Source: Pseudoflavonifractor sp. 524-17
Lineage (GTDB): Bacteria; Bacillota; Clostridia; Oscillospirales; Oscillospiraceae
Assembly (NCBI RefSeq): GCF_009935845.1
Contig: NZ_QWEK01000006.1
Coordinates: 124,001-188,000, forward strand
Reading direction: 5' to 3'
Length of the DNA stretch: 64,000 nucleotides
The position numbers and the translations under genes are program-made. Position 1 is the stretch's first letter. Every line of letters begins with the position of its first letter. Shown here in pieces: positions 35,842-44,280 of the stretch. Under the pieces are notes generated by a model. It worked only from the letters and a program-made list of their open reading frames with translations. It was not told the origin of the DNA and made no database searches.

Positions 35842-36696
35842 TTGCGTTCGATTGAAACTTGGCTGGATCGATTCTGCTATAAGCACCCGAGGCTGGGCAT
35901 TCCGAATCTGATGACCATTGTGGTGGCAGGAAACGTGCTGGTCTATCTGCTGGATCAGTTCAGCAACGGGGTGTCCCTGTCCCTGCTGCTGGCCTTTATT
36001 CCGGGCCAGATTCTGCGGGGGGAGCTGTGGCGGCTGGTGACCTTCGCCTTTGTTCCCGCCAGCGGCGGGGTGTTCCTGCTGCTGGAGCTGTATTTCTACT
36101 GGTTCATCGGCACGGCGCTGGAGCGGGAGTGGGGGAGTACCAAGTTCACCGTCTTTTACGCCGCCGGTATGCTTTTGAACATTGTGGTGGGTCTGGCGCT
36201 CCACTTCCTGGGGGGCGGGGGCATCATGTCCATGCAGTACGTCAACCTGTCCCTGTTCTTTGCTTTCGCCACCCTGTACCCCGACTTGCAGGTGCTCTTG
36301 TTCTTTATCATCCCCATCAAGGTGAAGTGGCTGGCGTGGATTGACGCGGCCATCTTCGCCTGGAGCGTGCTGAGCAGTCTCATGGCGCTGAATATGGCGG
36401 GGGCGCTGCTGCCGGTGGTGGCGATTCTGAACTATTTCCTCTTCTTCTGGTCGGACATCACCGCCCGGGTGCGGCAGGGCCGCAGCCAGGTGAAGCACCA
36501 GCACTCCCGGCAGACGGTCAACTTCCGCCGGGCCACCCGGGAGGCCCAGCAGAAAAAGGGCTATATCCACAAGTGCGCCGTGTGCGGCAAGACGGACACA
36601 GACTACCCAGATATGGAGTTCCGCTACTGTTCCAAGTGCAACGGCTACTACTGCTACTGCAAGGAGCATATCAATGACCATGTCCACATCCAGTAA
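35842..36696 (+). CDS. Rhomboid-like membrane protein with C-terminal zinc ribbon
   Basis: This 284-residue protein has about six membrane helices between residues 20 and 210, then a basic stretch and a Cys-rich end (CAVCGKTDTDYPDMEFRYCSKCNGYYCYCKEH). The core WRLVTFAFVPAS, ELYFYWFIGTALEREWG and YVNLSLFFAFATLYP follow the rhomboid fold, but the GxSG catalytic serine motif is not present where expected, so it is probably an inactive rhomboid. The TTG at 35842 is chosen for GGGGGT 6 nt upstream. It overlaps the next gene by 23 nt. Confidence 0.8.
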   Translation: MRSIETWLDRFCYKHPRLGIPNLMTIVVAGNVLVYLLDQFSNGVSLSLLLAFIPGQILRGELWRLVTFAFVPASGGVFLLLELYFYWFIGTALEREWGSTKFTVFYAAGMLLNIVVGLALHFLGGGGIMSMQYVNLSLFFAFATLYPDLQVLLFFIIPIKVKWLAWIDAAIFAWSVLSSLMALNMAGALLPVVAILNYFLFFWSDITARVRQGRSQVKHQHSRQTVNFRRATREAQQKKGYIHKCAVCGKTDTDYPDMEFRYCSKCNGYYCYCKEHINDHVHIQ

Positions 36697-37255
36697 TGCG
36701 CCGGAGCGGCTGGAGACGGCGGATCTGGTGCTGATCCGGTCCAGGCCGGAGCTGGCCCGGCGGCTGTGCGATTATCATATCCGCAACCAGGACTTTCTGT
36801 CCCAGTACGCGCCGGGCCGTCCGCCGGAGTTTTACACGCCGGAATTCCAGCGGAATCTGCTGGAGCGGGAAGAAGAGGAGTACCGCCAGGACATGAGCTG
36901 CCGGTATTACATCGCCCCCAAGGAGGCGCCGGAGACGCTGATCGGCCTTGCGGCAGTCAACCAGATCATACGGGGCGGGTTTCAGTCTGCCTTTGTGGGG
37001 TACAACCTGGACCGGGAATTTCTCCGGCGGGGCTATATGACCCAGGCCCTCACGGCGCTGGTGGAGACGGCTTTCGGCCCCCTGTGGCTCCACCGGCTGG
37101 AGGCCAACATCATGCCCCGCAACACCGCCTCCCTGCGCACAGCGGCCAGGTGCGGCTTTGTGCCGGAAGGGATTTCACCCAAGTACATGCAGATTAACGG
37201 CGTGTGGGAGGATCACATCCATATGGTCCGCCGGAATACCGCCTTGGAAGACTGA
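36674..37255 (+). CDS. GNAT family N-acetyltransferase (RimJ/RimL-like)
   Basis: This 193-residue protein has the acetyl-CoA fold of the GNAT family: LIGLAAVNQIIRG (beta strand 4), YNLDREFLRRGYMTQALTALV (CoA loop, R-x-x-G-type), HRLEANIMPRNTASLRTAARCGFVPEG (C-terminal motif typical of RimJ/RimL). AAGGAG lies 7 nt before the ATG, inside the end of the rhomboid-like gene, so translation is coupled. The substrate is unknown; a ribosomal-protein N-terminus is only the family precedent. Confidence 0.88.
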   Translation: MTMSTSSNAPERLETADLVLIRSRPELARRLCDYHIRNQDFLSQYAPGRPPEFYTPEFQRNLLEREEEEYRQDMSCRYYIAPKEAPETLIGLAAVNQIIRGGFQSAFVGYNLDREFLRRGYMTQALTALVETAFGPLWLHRLEANIMPRNTASLRTAARCGFVPEGISPKYMQINGVWEDHIHMVRRNTALED

Positions 37256-37308
37256 GAAGCGGTACCAACCGCCGCAAAGATTTGTGTTGAGGCATTGGTA
37301 CGGCTTCT
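37255..37308. repeat. 54-bp inverted-repeat remnant
   Basis: AGAAGCGGTACCAA (37255-37268) and TTGGTACGGCTTCT (37295-37308) are inverted copies with one mismatch. They match the ends of the element at 9056-9218 (AGAAGCTGTACCAA), so this looks like an internal-deletion derivative of the same family. Its right end carries GAATACAG, also seen in other copies. Confidence 0.65.
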
Positions 37309-37311
37309 GAA

Positions 37312-37367
37312 TACAGACAAGGGAGGGCGCACACCAGGAATCCCGGTGTGCGCCCTCCTTGTCTGTA
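37312..37367. terminator. Long hairpin after the acetyltransferase gene
   Basis: Bases 37312-37335 pair with 37345-37367, about 23 bp with one bulged G, around AGGAATCCC. There is no T run. It probably insulates the acetyltransferase transcript from trpS and can act on both strands. Confidence 0.65.
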
Positions 37368-37432
37368 AGCGCCTGCGCAGAAATGCACACACAAATTTTA
37401 AGGGCGGGGCGCGATTTTATGAACGGCCCGCA

Positions 37433-37461
37433 TTGTAAAGTGCGGGGGTCTATGGTATACT
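37433..37461 (+). promoter_or_regulatory. trpS promoter
   Basis: TTGTAA (37433-37438) and TATACT (37456-37461) are 17 bp apart. The leader to the trpS ATG is only about 36 nt, too short for a T-box, so trpS is not T-box regulated here. Confidence 0.8.
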
Positions 37462-37503
37462 ATCTCAGCATGGGAAATTGTACACAATTGAGGTGCTTTG
37501 AGA

Positions 37504-38505
37504 ATGGAACAGGAAAAGAAAGTCATGCTCTCCGGCATTCAGCCCAGCGGGGGACTGCATTTGGGCAACTATCTGGGGGCCATCCGGAACTGGTCCGCCC
37601 GGGCGGAGGCATTTGACTGTTACTACTTTATGGCGGATATGCACACCATCACTGTGCGGCAGAATCCGGCGGACCTGCGCCGCAATACCCTGGAGCAGCT
37701 GGCTCAGTACATCGCCTGCGGCCTGGATCCGGAAAAAAATACCCTTTTTATCCAGTCCCACGTGCCGGAGCAGGCGTGTCTGGGCTGGGTGCTCAACTGC
37801 TACACCATGTTCGGCGAGCTGTCCCGGATGACCCAGTTCAAGGACAAGTCGGCCAAGAACGCGGAGAACATCAACGGCGGCCTGTTTACCTACCCCGCCC
37901 TGATGGCCGCAGACATTCTGGCCTATCAGCCGGACTATGTGCCGGTGGGGGAGGACCAGAAGCAGCATGTGGAACTCACCCGCAACGTGGCCCAGCGGTT
38001 CAACAATCTGTACGGTGAGACCTTTAAAATCCCTGAACCATACATTCCCAAGACCGGGGCCCGGGTGATGGGCCTGTCCGCGCCGGAGAACAAGATGAGC
38101 AAGTCCGCGCCGGAGGGCTGCGTCTTTCTGCTGGAGAAGCCGGAGGACATCATGCGCAAGTTCAAGCGGGCGGTGACCGACTGCGATACACAGCGCTGCG
38201 TCCGCTACGACCCGGCCAATAAGCCGGGGGTGTCCAACCTGATGAGCATCTATGCCGCCGTTACCGGCAAAGATTACGAGGCCATTGAGCGGGAGTTTGA
38301 CGGCAAGGGCTACGGCGTGTTCAAGCCCGCCGTGGGCGAGGCGGTGGTGGACCTCCTCCGGCCCATCCGGGAGGAAGCGCAGCGCCTGCTGGCGGACAAG
38401 GCCTATTTGGAGGCGGTCTACCGCGCCGGCGGGGAGAAGGCCAGCCGCACCGCCTGGAAAACCCTGCGGAAAGTCTATAAAAAAGTGGGCTTTGTGGCCC
38501 GCTGA
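37504..38505 (+). CDS. trpS: Tryptophan-tRNA ligase
   Basis: This 333-residue class I synthetase charges tRNA-Trp. The HIGH-type motif is PSGGLHLGNYLG near the N-terminus and the KMSKS motif is NKMSKSAPEG. GAGGTG lies 8 nt before the ATG at 37504. The TTG at 37498 is less likely. The length is normal. It is followed 31 bp later by a lipid-linked glycan gene. Confidence 0.97.
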   Translation: MEQEKKVMLSGIQPSGGLHLGNYLGAIRNWSARAEAFDCYYFMADMHTITVRQNPADLRRNTLEQLAQYIACGLDPEKNTLFIQSHVPEQACLGWVLNCYTMFGELSRMTQFKDKSAKNAENINGGLFTYPALMAADILAYQPDYVPVGEDQKQHVELTRNVAQRFNNLYGETFKIPEPYIPKTGARVMGLSAPENKMSKSAPEGCVFLLEKPEDIMRKFKRAVTDCDTQRCVRYDPANKPGVSNLMSIYAAVTGKDYEAIEREFDGKGYGVFKPAVGEAVVDLLRPIREEAQRLLADKAYLEAVYRAGGEKASRTAWKTLRKVYKKVGFVAR

Positions 38506-38536
38506 GGCTGCGAAGACAGAAGCGAGGAGCCTTTCA

Positions 38537-39694
38537 ATGCCTACAACTATGTCGATAGAGACCATCGGCCTGACGGCCGGCGCCCTGGCCACCGCATTTC
38601 TGGTGGCCCTGATTTCCACGCCGATTGTAAAAACGCTGGCCCAGAAGTGGGGCGCGGTGGACGTGCCCAAGGACGCTCGGAGAATGCACAACCACCCCAT
38701 TCCGCGTATGGGGGGGCTGGCCATTTTTCTGGGCTTCCTGCTCAGCGTGATTCTGTTTCTGCCCTTCCTGCCCAACGGGATCAGCCGTCAGGTGCAGGGG
38801 ATGCTGCTGGGGGCGGTTGTGATTGTGGTGCTGGGCATTCTGGACGATATTTTCGCCCTGCCGGCCCTGCCCAAGCTGCTGGTGCAGATTGTGGCCGCCG
38901 GTCTGGCCGCCTATACGGGAAATGTGATCAAGGTGCTGTCCAACCCCAATATTTTTTCCAGCGATCCCTACTGGGAGCTGGGGTGGCTGTCCATCCCCGC
39001 CACAATGCTGTGGATTGTGGCCATCACCAACGCGGTGAATTTGATTGACGGGCTGGACGGCCTGGCCTGCGGTGTGTCCACCATCAGCTCTATGACCATG
39101 CTGGTCATCGCCCTTGTGGTGGCCGAGCCAAATGTGGCAGTGCTCATGGCCTGCCTGGCGGGGGCGTGCATCGGCTTTTTGCCCTATAACCTGAACCCGG
39201 CCAAGATCTTTATGGGGGACACCGGGTCTACCTTTTTGGGGTACATTCTGGGTGTGGTGTCCATCCAGGGCCTGTTCAAATATTCAGCTATCATCTCCTT
39301 TGTGGTGCCCTTCCTCATGCTGGGGCTGCCCATCTTCGACACCTGCTTCGCCTTTATCCGCCGGATCGCCCACGGACAGAGCCCTATGCACGCCGACCGG
39401 AGCCATGTCCACCATCGGCTCATTGATATGGGCCTGAGCCAGAAGCAGGCGGTGGCGGTGCTCTATGTGATTTCCGCCATTCTGGGCCTGTGCGCCGTGG
39501 TGCTCACTACTATCGGCGAGCTGAAAGCCATGCTGCTGCTCTTTGCCCTGTGCGTGACCGGCGGGGTATCCGCCCGGCTGTTCCTCCCTGGAGGGGAGCG
39601 GCGGGATCGAGAGGACCATCCCCAGGCTCAAAACCAAAATCCGGCTGGGGAGGAGCAGAATTCAGACAGACAGGAGAAGGAGGAACAGCTGTGA
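38537..39694 (+). CDS. tagO: Undecaprenyl-phosphate GlcNAc-1-phosphate transferase (TagO/WecA type)
   Basis: This 385-residue polytopic enzyme loads a sugar-1-phosphate on undecaprenyl phosphate, the first step of teichoic acid or other secondary wall polymers. It has the MraY/WecA motifs GAVDVPKDARRMHNHPIPRMGG, GILDDIFALPALPK, NLIDGLDGLACG and HADRSHVHHRLID. GAGGAG lies 7 nt before the ATG at 38537. The tail after residue 350 is hydrophilic and low-complexity. It overlaps wecB by 4 nt. Confidence 0.9.
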   Translation: MPTTMSIETIGLTAGALATAFLVALISTPIVKTLAQKWGAVDVPKDARRMHNHPIPRMGGLAIFLGFLLSVILFLPFLPNGISRQVQGMLLGAVVIVVLGILDDIFALPALPKLLVQIVAAGLAAYTGNVIKVLSNPNIFSSDPYWELGWLSIPATMLWIVAITNAVNLIDGLDGLACGVSTISSMTMLVIALVVAEPNVAVLMACLAGACIGFLPYNLNPAKIFMGDTGSTFLGYILGVVSIQGLFKYSAIISFVVPFLMLGLPIFDTCFAFIRRIAHGQSPMHADRSHVHHRLIDMGLSQKQAVAVLYVISAILGLCAVVLTTIGELKAMLLLFALCVTGGVSARLFLPGGERRDREDHPQAQNQNPAGEEQNSDRQEKEEQL

Positions 39695-40845
39695 GCGTCC
39701 GTGTGATGACCCTATTCGGCACCCGGCCGGAGGCGGTGAAGATGGCCCCGCTGGTAAAAGAGCTTCAAAGCCGCCCGGCGCTGGAGGCCATCTGCTGCGT
39801 CACCGCCCAGCACCGGCAGATGCTGGACGCGGTACTGAACATCTTCCAAATCAAGCCGGATTTTGACCTGGATATTATGGAGCCCCGGCAGACGCTGTCC
39901 TCCATCACGACCAAATGCCTGCTGGGTATGGAGCGGGTCTTTGAGGAGACCAAGCCCGACCTGGTGCTGGTCCACGGAGACACTTCTACCACCTTCGCCG
40001 GGGCGCTGGCGGCTTTTTACCACCAGATTAAGGTGGGCCATGTGGAGGCGGGACTGCGTACCTGGGACAAGTACTCCCCCTGGCCGGAGGAGATGAACCG
40101 GCGCATGGTGGGGGATATCGCCGATCTGCATTTTGCCCCCACCGTCTCCAACTGGGCCAACCTGGCCCGAGAGGACATCCGCCAGGGGGTCTTCGTCACC
40201 GGCAACACGGTGATCGACGCCCTGAAGACCACGGTGCGGCCGGACTTCCGCTTTGCCACCGGCCTGCTCAACGAGCTGGACTACCAGAAGAAAAAGGTGA
40301 TTCTGGTCACCTGCCACCGGCGGGAGAACTACGGAGCGCCCATGGCCCAGATTATGACCGCCCTGCGCCGCCTGACAGAGGACTTTGCCGACACGGAGCT
40401 GGTCTACCCGGTCCACCTCTCCCCCGTGGTGCGGGAGGCGGCGGAGCGGTATCTGTCCGGCCACCCCCGCATCCACCTGATCGGCCCGCTGGATGTGGAG
40501 GAGATGCACAACCTGATGGCCCGAGCTTATCTTATTATGACGGACTCGGGGGGCATTCAGGAGGAGGCCCCCGCCCTGGGCCGGCCGGTGCTTGTCCTGC
40601 GCAGAGAGACTGAGCGGCCCGAGGCTGTGGAGGCCGGCACCGTCAAGCTGGCCGGCGTGGAGGAGGGGGAGATCTACCGCCTGGGAGCCCAGCTGCTGGA
40701 AGACCCGGCGGCCTATGCGGCCATGGCCCATGCGGCCAACCCCTACGGGGACGGACAGGCGTGCCGCCGCATTGCCGACGCCATTGAGTGGCATTTCGGC
40801 CTGCGGGCGGCTCCGCCAAAGCCCTTTGGTCCGCCGGAGGAGTAA
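39691..40845 (+). CDS. wecB: UDP-GlcNAc 2-epimerase (non-hydrolysing)
   Basis: This 384-residue enzyme makes UDP-ManNAc from UDP-GlcNAc. MTLFGTRPEAVKMAPLVKEL, HGDTSTTFAGALAAFY, HVEAGLRT and TDSGGIQEEAPALGRPVLVLR are all diagnostic. The GTG at 39691 overlaps the tagO stop (GTGA) and has AGGAGG upstream. Together the two genes suggest a ManNAc-containing linkage unit for a wall polymer. Confidence 0.95.
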   Translation: MSVRVMTLFGTRPEAVKMAPLVKELQSRPALEAICCVTAQHRQMLDAVLNIFQIKPDFDLDIMEPRQTLSSITTKCLLGMERVFEETKPDLVLVHGDTSTTFAGALAAFYHQIKVGHVEAGLRTWDKYSPWPEEMNRRMVGDIADLHFAPTVSNWANLAREDIRQGVFVTGNTVIDALKTTVRPDFRFATGLLNELDYQKKKVILVTCHRRENYGAPMAQIMTALRRLTEDFADTELVYPVHLSPVVREAAERYLSGHPRIHLIGPLDVEEMHNLMARAYLIMTDSGGIQEEAPALGRPVLVLRRETERPEAVEAGTVKLAGVEEGEIYRLGAQLLEDPAAYAAMAHAANPYGDGQACRRIADAIEWHFGLRAAPPKPFGPPEE

Positions 40846-40846
40846 T

Positions 40847-40883
40847 ACAGGCGGGACGCCCTCAGCCCTGGCGCCTGTTTTTA
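40847..40883 (+). terminator. Terminator after wecB
   Basis: ACAGGCG (40847-40853) pairs with CGCCTGT (40872-40878), followed by TTTTT. An 18-nt loop could hold further pairs. Confidence 0.7.
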
Positions 40884-40931
40884 AACGGACGCTGGCGGGA
40901 TCCCCGCCCTTTTCCTGGAAGGAGCGGGCAT

Positions 40932-41699
40932 ATGGAACGAAGAAACCGAAATATTCTGGTGCTTCTCATCGCGCTGGTTATTGTGGCAGCGGCCTTTTCC
41001 AGCTTTGGTATGGAGTATTTCGCGGGAAATACGCCGGAAATCACCCTGCCGGAGATAACCCGCCCGGCGGGCCCGGAGGGCGAGGAACCGGGTCGGACAG
41101 ACGGCGTCATCCGGGTAGAGGTAACGCCGGACACCGTGCAGGGGGTTGTTGAGACACTGGAGCGCCCAGCCAGCTACTATCAGGAGATCACCGTCACCTA
41201 CGGGGCGGCGGGGGGAAGCCTTACCGCCAAACAGTGGGTGGACGGCGGGTGGAGCAGGACGGAGGCCGCTCTCCCCGGCGGAATGATCCGCCACACCATC
41301 GTGGGAGAGGGGATGGTCCACTACTGGTACGGGAACAGCCGTACCTGGGCCAGCGCCCCGGGGGACCAGCGCTCCCACGATCTGGAGGGGCCCCATATCC
41401 CCACCTATGAGGACATTTTGGACGTGGAAAAGGATCATATCACCAGGGCAGGCTATGAGGAGAAGGACGACATGGCCTGCGTATTCGCGGAGATCATCGA
41501 CTCTGAGCTGGGCAGCGTGTCCCGGTATTGGGTCAGCGTGGATAACGGCCTTCTGGTGGCGGCGGAGCGGGCCCGGGGGGAGGAGCTGCTGCTCACCATG
41601 AGCGCCGCCGGGATCGAGCGGCCGGTGGCCGCGGGAACGGTCTTCGCCCTGCCGGACGGGACCCAGCTCCACGCGGTGTCAGTCCAGCCCCAGCAGTAG
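40932..41699 (+). CDS. Membrane-anchored extracytoplasmic protein, unknown
   Basis: This 255-residue protein has a basic start, one hydrophobic helix (ILVLLIALVIVAAAFSSFGMEYF), a Pro/Glu-rich linker and then a globular domain of about 180 residues (VVETLERPASYYQEITVTY, YWYGNSRTW, YWVSVDNGLLVAAER). The fold resembles outer-surface lipoprotein-like domains that measure mean substrate binding, but no family was recognised. AAGGAG lies 7 nt before the ATG at 40932. Its 3' end overlaps the convergent gene below by 21 bp. Confidence 0.75.
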   Translation: MERRNRNILVLLIALVIVAAAFSSFGMEYFAGNTPEITLPEITRPAGPEGEEPGRTDGVIRVEVTPDTVQGVVETLERPASYYQEITVTYGAAGGSLTAKQWVDGGWSRTEAALPGGMIRHTIVGEGMVHYWYGNSRTWASAPGDQRSHDLEGPHIPTYEDILDVEKDHITRAGYEEKDDMACVFAEIIDSELGSVSRYWVSVDNGLLVAAERARGEELLLTMSAAGIERPVAAGTVFALPDGTQLHAVSVQPQQ

Positions 41700-41984
41700 C
41701 AGCAGCCCCAACGTGATGACCAGCTCCATATCGTCCCCCTCAAGGAAGAGAAAGAGAAGGATGAGCAGCAGGAGAATATCCCCCCGGTCCAGCTTGAGCC
41801 GGCGGAGCAGGCCGGACAGCCCCTTTTCAAGGGCAGATACATCCGCCGGCGGGGGAGAGGGCGCTGGGCCTGGCGGCGGAGCCGGGCGGAAGCGGGGGCC
41901 TGGGTCCGGAGGCCGGAATGGGGGAGCGTCCTCCTCCAGGACGCGGGTACGGGCCCCCGCGTCGGTGATGTAGCGGTTATACAT
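41679..41984 (-). CDS. Small protein with hydrophobic C-terminus
   Basis: This 101-residue protein starts MYNRYITDAGARTRVLEED, has a Pro-rich middle and ends in two hydrophobic stretches (GDILLLLILLFLFLEG and ELVITLGLLLLLGLD). Its ATG at 41984 overlaps the end of the preceding gene by 8 nt. The function is unknown. The pattern recurs, in my recollection, in Oscillospiraceae beside small helical proteins like its neighbour. Confidence 0.65.
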   Translation of the reverse strand: MYNRYITDAGARTRVLEEDAPPFRPPDPGPRFRPAPPPGPAPSPPPADVSALEKGLSGLLRRLKLDRGDILLLLILLFLFLEGDDMELVITLGLLLLLGLD

Positions 41985-42453
41985 GGCCGTCGCCGCCCTC
42001 CTTTTTGAAAAGCGCAAAGGCCACCCGAATAACCCGGGAGAGCTTTGCAATTTTCACCGCTTTGTCCACATTGGCGTACCGCTCTTCCTTGACAAAGGGT
42101 TTTAGCGCGTTGAGCAGGGCGGTCTTCTGGCTGTCGGCGGCGTTGTACTCTGACAAGAGCCGCAGGGCCTTCTGCACCAGGGCCGGGTCCAGCTCTCCCA
42201 GCACGGACAAAGGATTATCTCCGCCGCCGGAGAGGGTGCCCAGCAGGCCCAGCAGGCTGTTCCAGTCGGTGCCGCCGGGGCTGGAGGGCGCCTCCTCCGG
42301 GGGCTGCACAGGCTCGTAGCCGCCGTCCGCCGGAGGCGGGGCCTGTTGTGGGACGGGCGCCTCTCCGGTGAGGGCCTGGGCGATGGAGACAATCTGCCCC
42401 ATGGCCTCCGGGTCACTGAAAATCGCGTTGAGTTTTTCTTCTAATTCAGCCAT
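41977..42453 (-). CDS. Helical protein of unknown function
   Basis: This 158-residue protein has a short N-terminal helix (MAELEEKLNAIFSDPEAMGQI), a Pro/Gly-rich linker of about 45 residues and a helical C-terminus (QKALRLLSEYNAADSQKTALLNALKPFV, then AVKIAKLSRVIRVAFALFKKEGG). GGAGGG precedes the ATG. It forms a tight pair with the hydrophobic small protein, suggesting a membrane-associated complex. No catalytic motif is seen. Confidence 0.7.
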   Translation of the reverse strand: MAELEEKLNAIFSDPEAMGQIVSIAQALTGEAPVPQQAPPPADGGYEPVQPPEEAPSSPGGTDWNSLLGLLGTLSGGGDNPLSVLGELDPALVQKALRLLSEYNAADSQKTALLNALKPFVKEERYANVDKAVKIAKLSRVIRVAFALFKKEGGDGHV

Positions 42454-42540
42454 GCCGCCCTCCTTTCCGGTGGATATCCGGTGCGTGAATTTAGCGTTTG
42501 GGACCTGTGGACAGGGTTTTGCGGCTGTGAATACAGGTGT

Positions 42541-42822
42541 TTACTTAGGAGCCTGCTTCTGGAGGCGGTTTACTACCGCGGCCCCCTCCTCGCTGCGCAT
42601 GACCTGGTCCATCATGCCCTTGAGGGCGGAGGGGTCTCCGTTGGCGGCGGAGGCGGCGGCTTTTTGCAGGCCGTCCCCGCCGGCCTGTTCCAGCATGGAC
42701 ATCAGCTTCTGGGTGTCCGGAGAGCGGAGCAGGGCTTCCAGAGCGGCCCGGTTTTTCAGCAGGCCGGCGGCCTTGGGATCGTTCATCAGCTGATCCAGAT
42801 TGTTGGGCGGAAGTTTCGGCAT
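42541..42822 (-). CDS. Small helical protein, unknown
   Basis: This 93-residue protein begins MPKLPPNNLDQLMNDPKAAGLLKNRAAL and is mostly amphipathic helix with repeated L-L patterns (ALEALLRSPDTQKLMSMLEQAGG). GGAGGG lies 7 nt before the ATG at 42822. An 87-bp gap to the next minus-strand gene holds a solitary repeat end (GTGAATACAGG near 42527). The first helix with its DP turn resembles that of the 158-residue neighbour (FSDPEAMGQI against MNDPKAAGLL), so the two may be distantly related. Confidence 0.65.
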   Translation of the reverse strand: MPKLPPNNLDQLMNDPKAAGLLKNRAALEALLRSPDTQKLMSMLEQAGGDGLQKAAASAANGDPSALKGMMDQVMRSEEGAAVVNRLQKQAPK

Positions 42823-42969
42823 GGCAATTCCCTCCATAAAAGCAGGATATGAGACAAGATCCTGGAATATACGGCCTGTAGGCCGCTTCATTTTCAGTAT
42901 ATGCAGGAATGCGGAGAAGGTGCCCCGGCGGCGGGATTATACTGCCCGGGGCAGAGAGGGTGGAGAGAT

Positions 42970-43443
42970 ATGAAGCTATTGGTCTTTTCCGACTCCCATG
43001 GGGACGTGCGCCATATGGCACGGGCGGTGGAGCAGAACCGGCCGGACATGGTGCTCCATCTGGGGGATATAAACGGGGATTTGCAGGCGCTGCGCCGGAA
43101 GTTCCCCGAGCTGCCCATGGAGTGGGTATATGGCAACTGCGACGGTCGGCGCACTGATCTGCCGGAGGAGCGGGTACTGGAGGTGGCGGGGCAGAAAATT
43201 CTGATGATGCACGGCCACTCCCGCCGGGTGAAGATGGGGATTGGAGCGGCAGTGTGGGCCGCCAGAGAGGCTGGGGCGGACATCCTCCTCTTTGGCCATA
43301 CCCATGAGCCTGTGTGCGAGTACGAGGCGGGTCTTTGGATTCTGAATCCGGGCACCATCCGGGGTGGCTGGAGCGGGGCTACCTACGGCGTACTCTCCTT
43401 GGAGGGGGAGGAGATCGGGTGCTGTCTGATGAAGGAGGAGTAA
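42970..43443 (+). CDS. YfcE/MJ0936-type metallophosphodiesterase
   Basis: This 157-residue enzyme has the calcineurin-like metal motifs: FSDSHGD (residues 6-12), HLGDINGD, GNCD, MMHGHS and GHTHEP. The family hydrolyses phosphodiesters, but the natural substrate is unknown. GGAGAG lies just before the ATG at 42970. It ends 3 nt before coaX and is probably co-transcribed with it. Confidence 0.92.
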   Translation: MKLLVFSDSHGDVRHMARAVEQNRPDMVLHLGDINGDLQALRRKFPELPMEWVYGNCDGRRTDLPEERVLEVAGQKILMMHGHSRRVKMGIGAAVWAAREAGADILLFGHTHEPVCEYEAGLWILNPGTIRGGWSGATYGVLSLEGEEIGCCLMKEE

Positions 43444-43446
43444 ATT

Positions 43447-44214
43447 ATGCTGCTGACGGTTGATATAGGAAATACAAACATGGTATTCGGCATCTTTGAA
43501 GGGGAGAGATTGGCAGGCAGCTTCCGGCTGCGGACAGAGGCCAATCAGACCTCGGATGAGATCGGCCTGTTGGTGTGGGGGTATTTTGAGCGCTTCGGCC
43601 TGGATGCTAGCGCGGTGGAGAACGTGGTTATCGCCTCAGTAGTGCCGCAGGTAATGTACTCGGTGAACAGCGCCATGGTGAAATACCTAGGCCGCCGGCC
43701 CCTGGTAGTGGACGACACGCTGGATCCCGGCCTGCCCTATGGGGTGGAGAGCGACGAGCGCCTGGGTCCGGACCGTGCCGTGGCCTGTGTGGGGGCGCTG
43801 GCCCGGTTTAGGGCGCCTCTCATTGTGCTGGACTTCGGCACCGCCACCACCCTGGATGCGGTGGATCGGCAGGGGCGGTATATCGGCGGGTGCATCACCG
43901 CCGGGGTGCGCGTTTCCATTGACGCCCTCTTCCAGCGGACCGCCATGCTGCCCCATGTGGAGCTGGCCAAGCCGGAAAAGGTGCTGGGCACCACCGCGGT
44001 AGGCCAGATCCAGGCCGGCGCGGTTATCGGCTATATGGGGGCCATGGAGCACCTCATCCGCCAGGCAAAAGAGGAGATGGGGGAGCCGGACGCCAAGGTG
44101 GTGGCTACCGGCGGTCTGGCCCGGATGGTGGCCGAGAGCAGTACCCTCATCGACGTGGTGGACAGCCACTTGGTTCTGGATGGCCTGCGTATTGTCTACA
44201 ACCGCCAGAGATAA
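43447..44214 (+). CDS. coaX: Type III pantothenate kinase
   Basis: This 255-residue ASKHA-fold kinase phosphorylates pantothenate, the first step of coenzyme A synthesis. LTVDIGNTNMVFGIF is the phosphate loop, GPDRAVACVGAL and VLDFGTATTLDAVD are conserved, and the C-terminal VVATGGLARMVA is typical. AGGAGG precedes the ATG. A strong terminator follows. Confidence 0.96.
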   Translation: MLLTVDIGNTNMVFGIFEGERLAGSFRLRTEANQTSDEIGLLVWGYFERFGLDASAVENVVIASVVPQVMYSVNSAMVKYLGRRPLVVDDTLDPGLPYGVESDERLGPDRAVACVGALARFRAPLIVLDFGTATTLDAVDRQGRYIGGCITAGVRVSIDALFQRTAMLPHVELAKPEKVLGTTAVGQIQAGAVIGYMGAMEHLIRQAKEEMGEPDAKVVATGGLARMVAESSTLIDVVDSHLVLDGLRIVYNRQR

Positions 44215-44221
44215 AAAATCC

Positions 44222-44262
44222 CGGCCGGGAGACGGAAACTGCCGTCTCCCGGCCGATTTTTC
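44222..44262. terminator. coaX terminator
   Basis: A perfect 14-bp GC stem (44222-44235 with 44242-44255) is flanked by AAAAAA upstream and TTTTT downstream. It serves coaX and probably the convergent permease gene as well. Confidence 0.93.
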
Positions 44263-44280
44263 TAACCAGACCGGCGGAAT

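Noticed and set aside
37433-37503. T-box leader for trpS
   Set aside because: The promoter leaves only about 36 nt of leader, far too short for a T-box.
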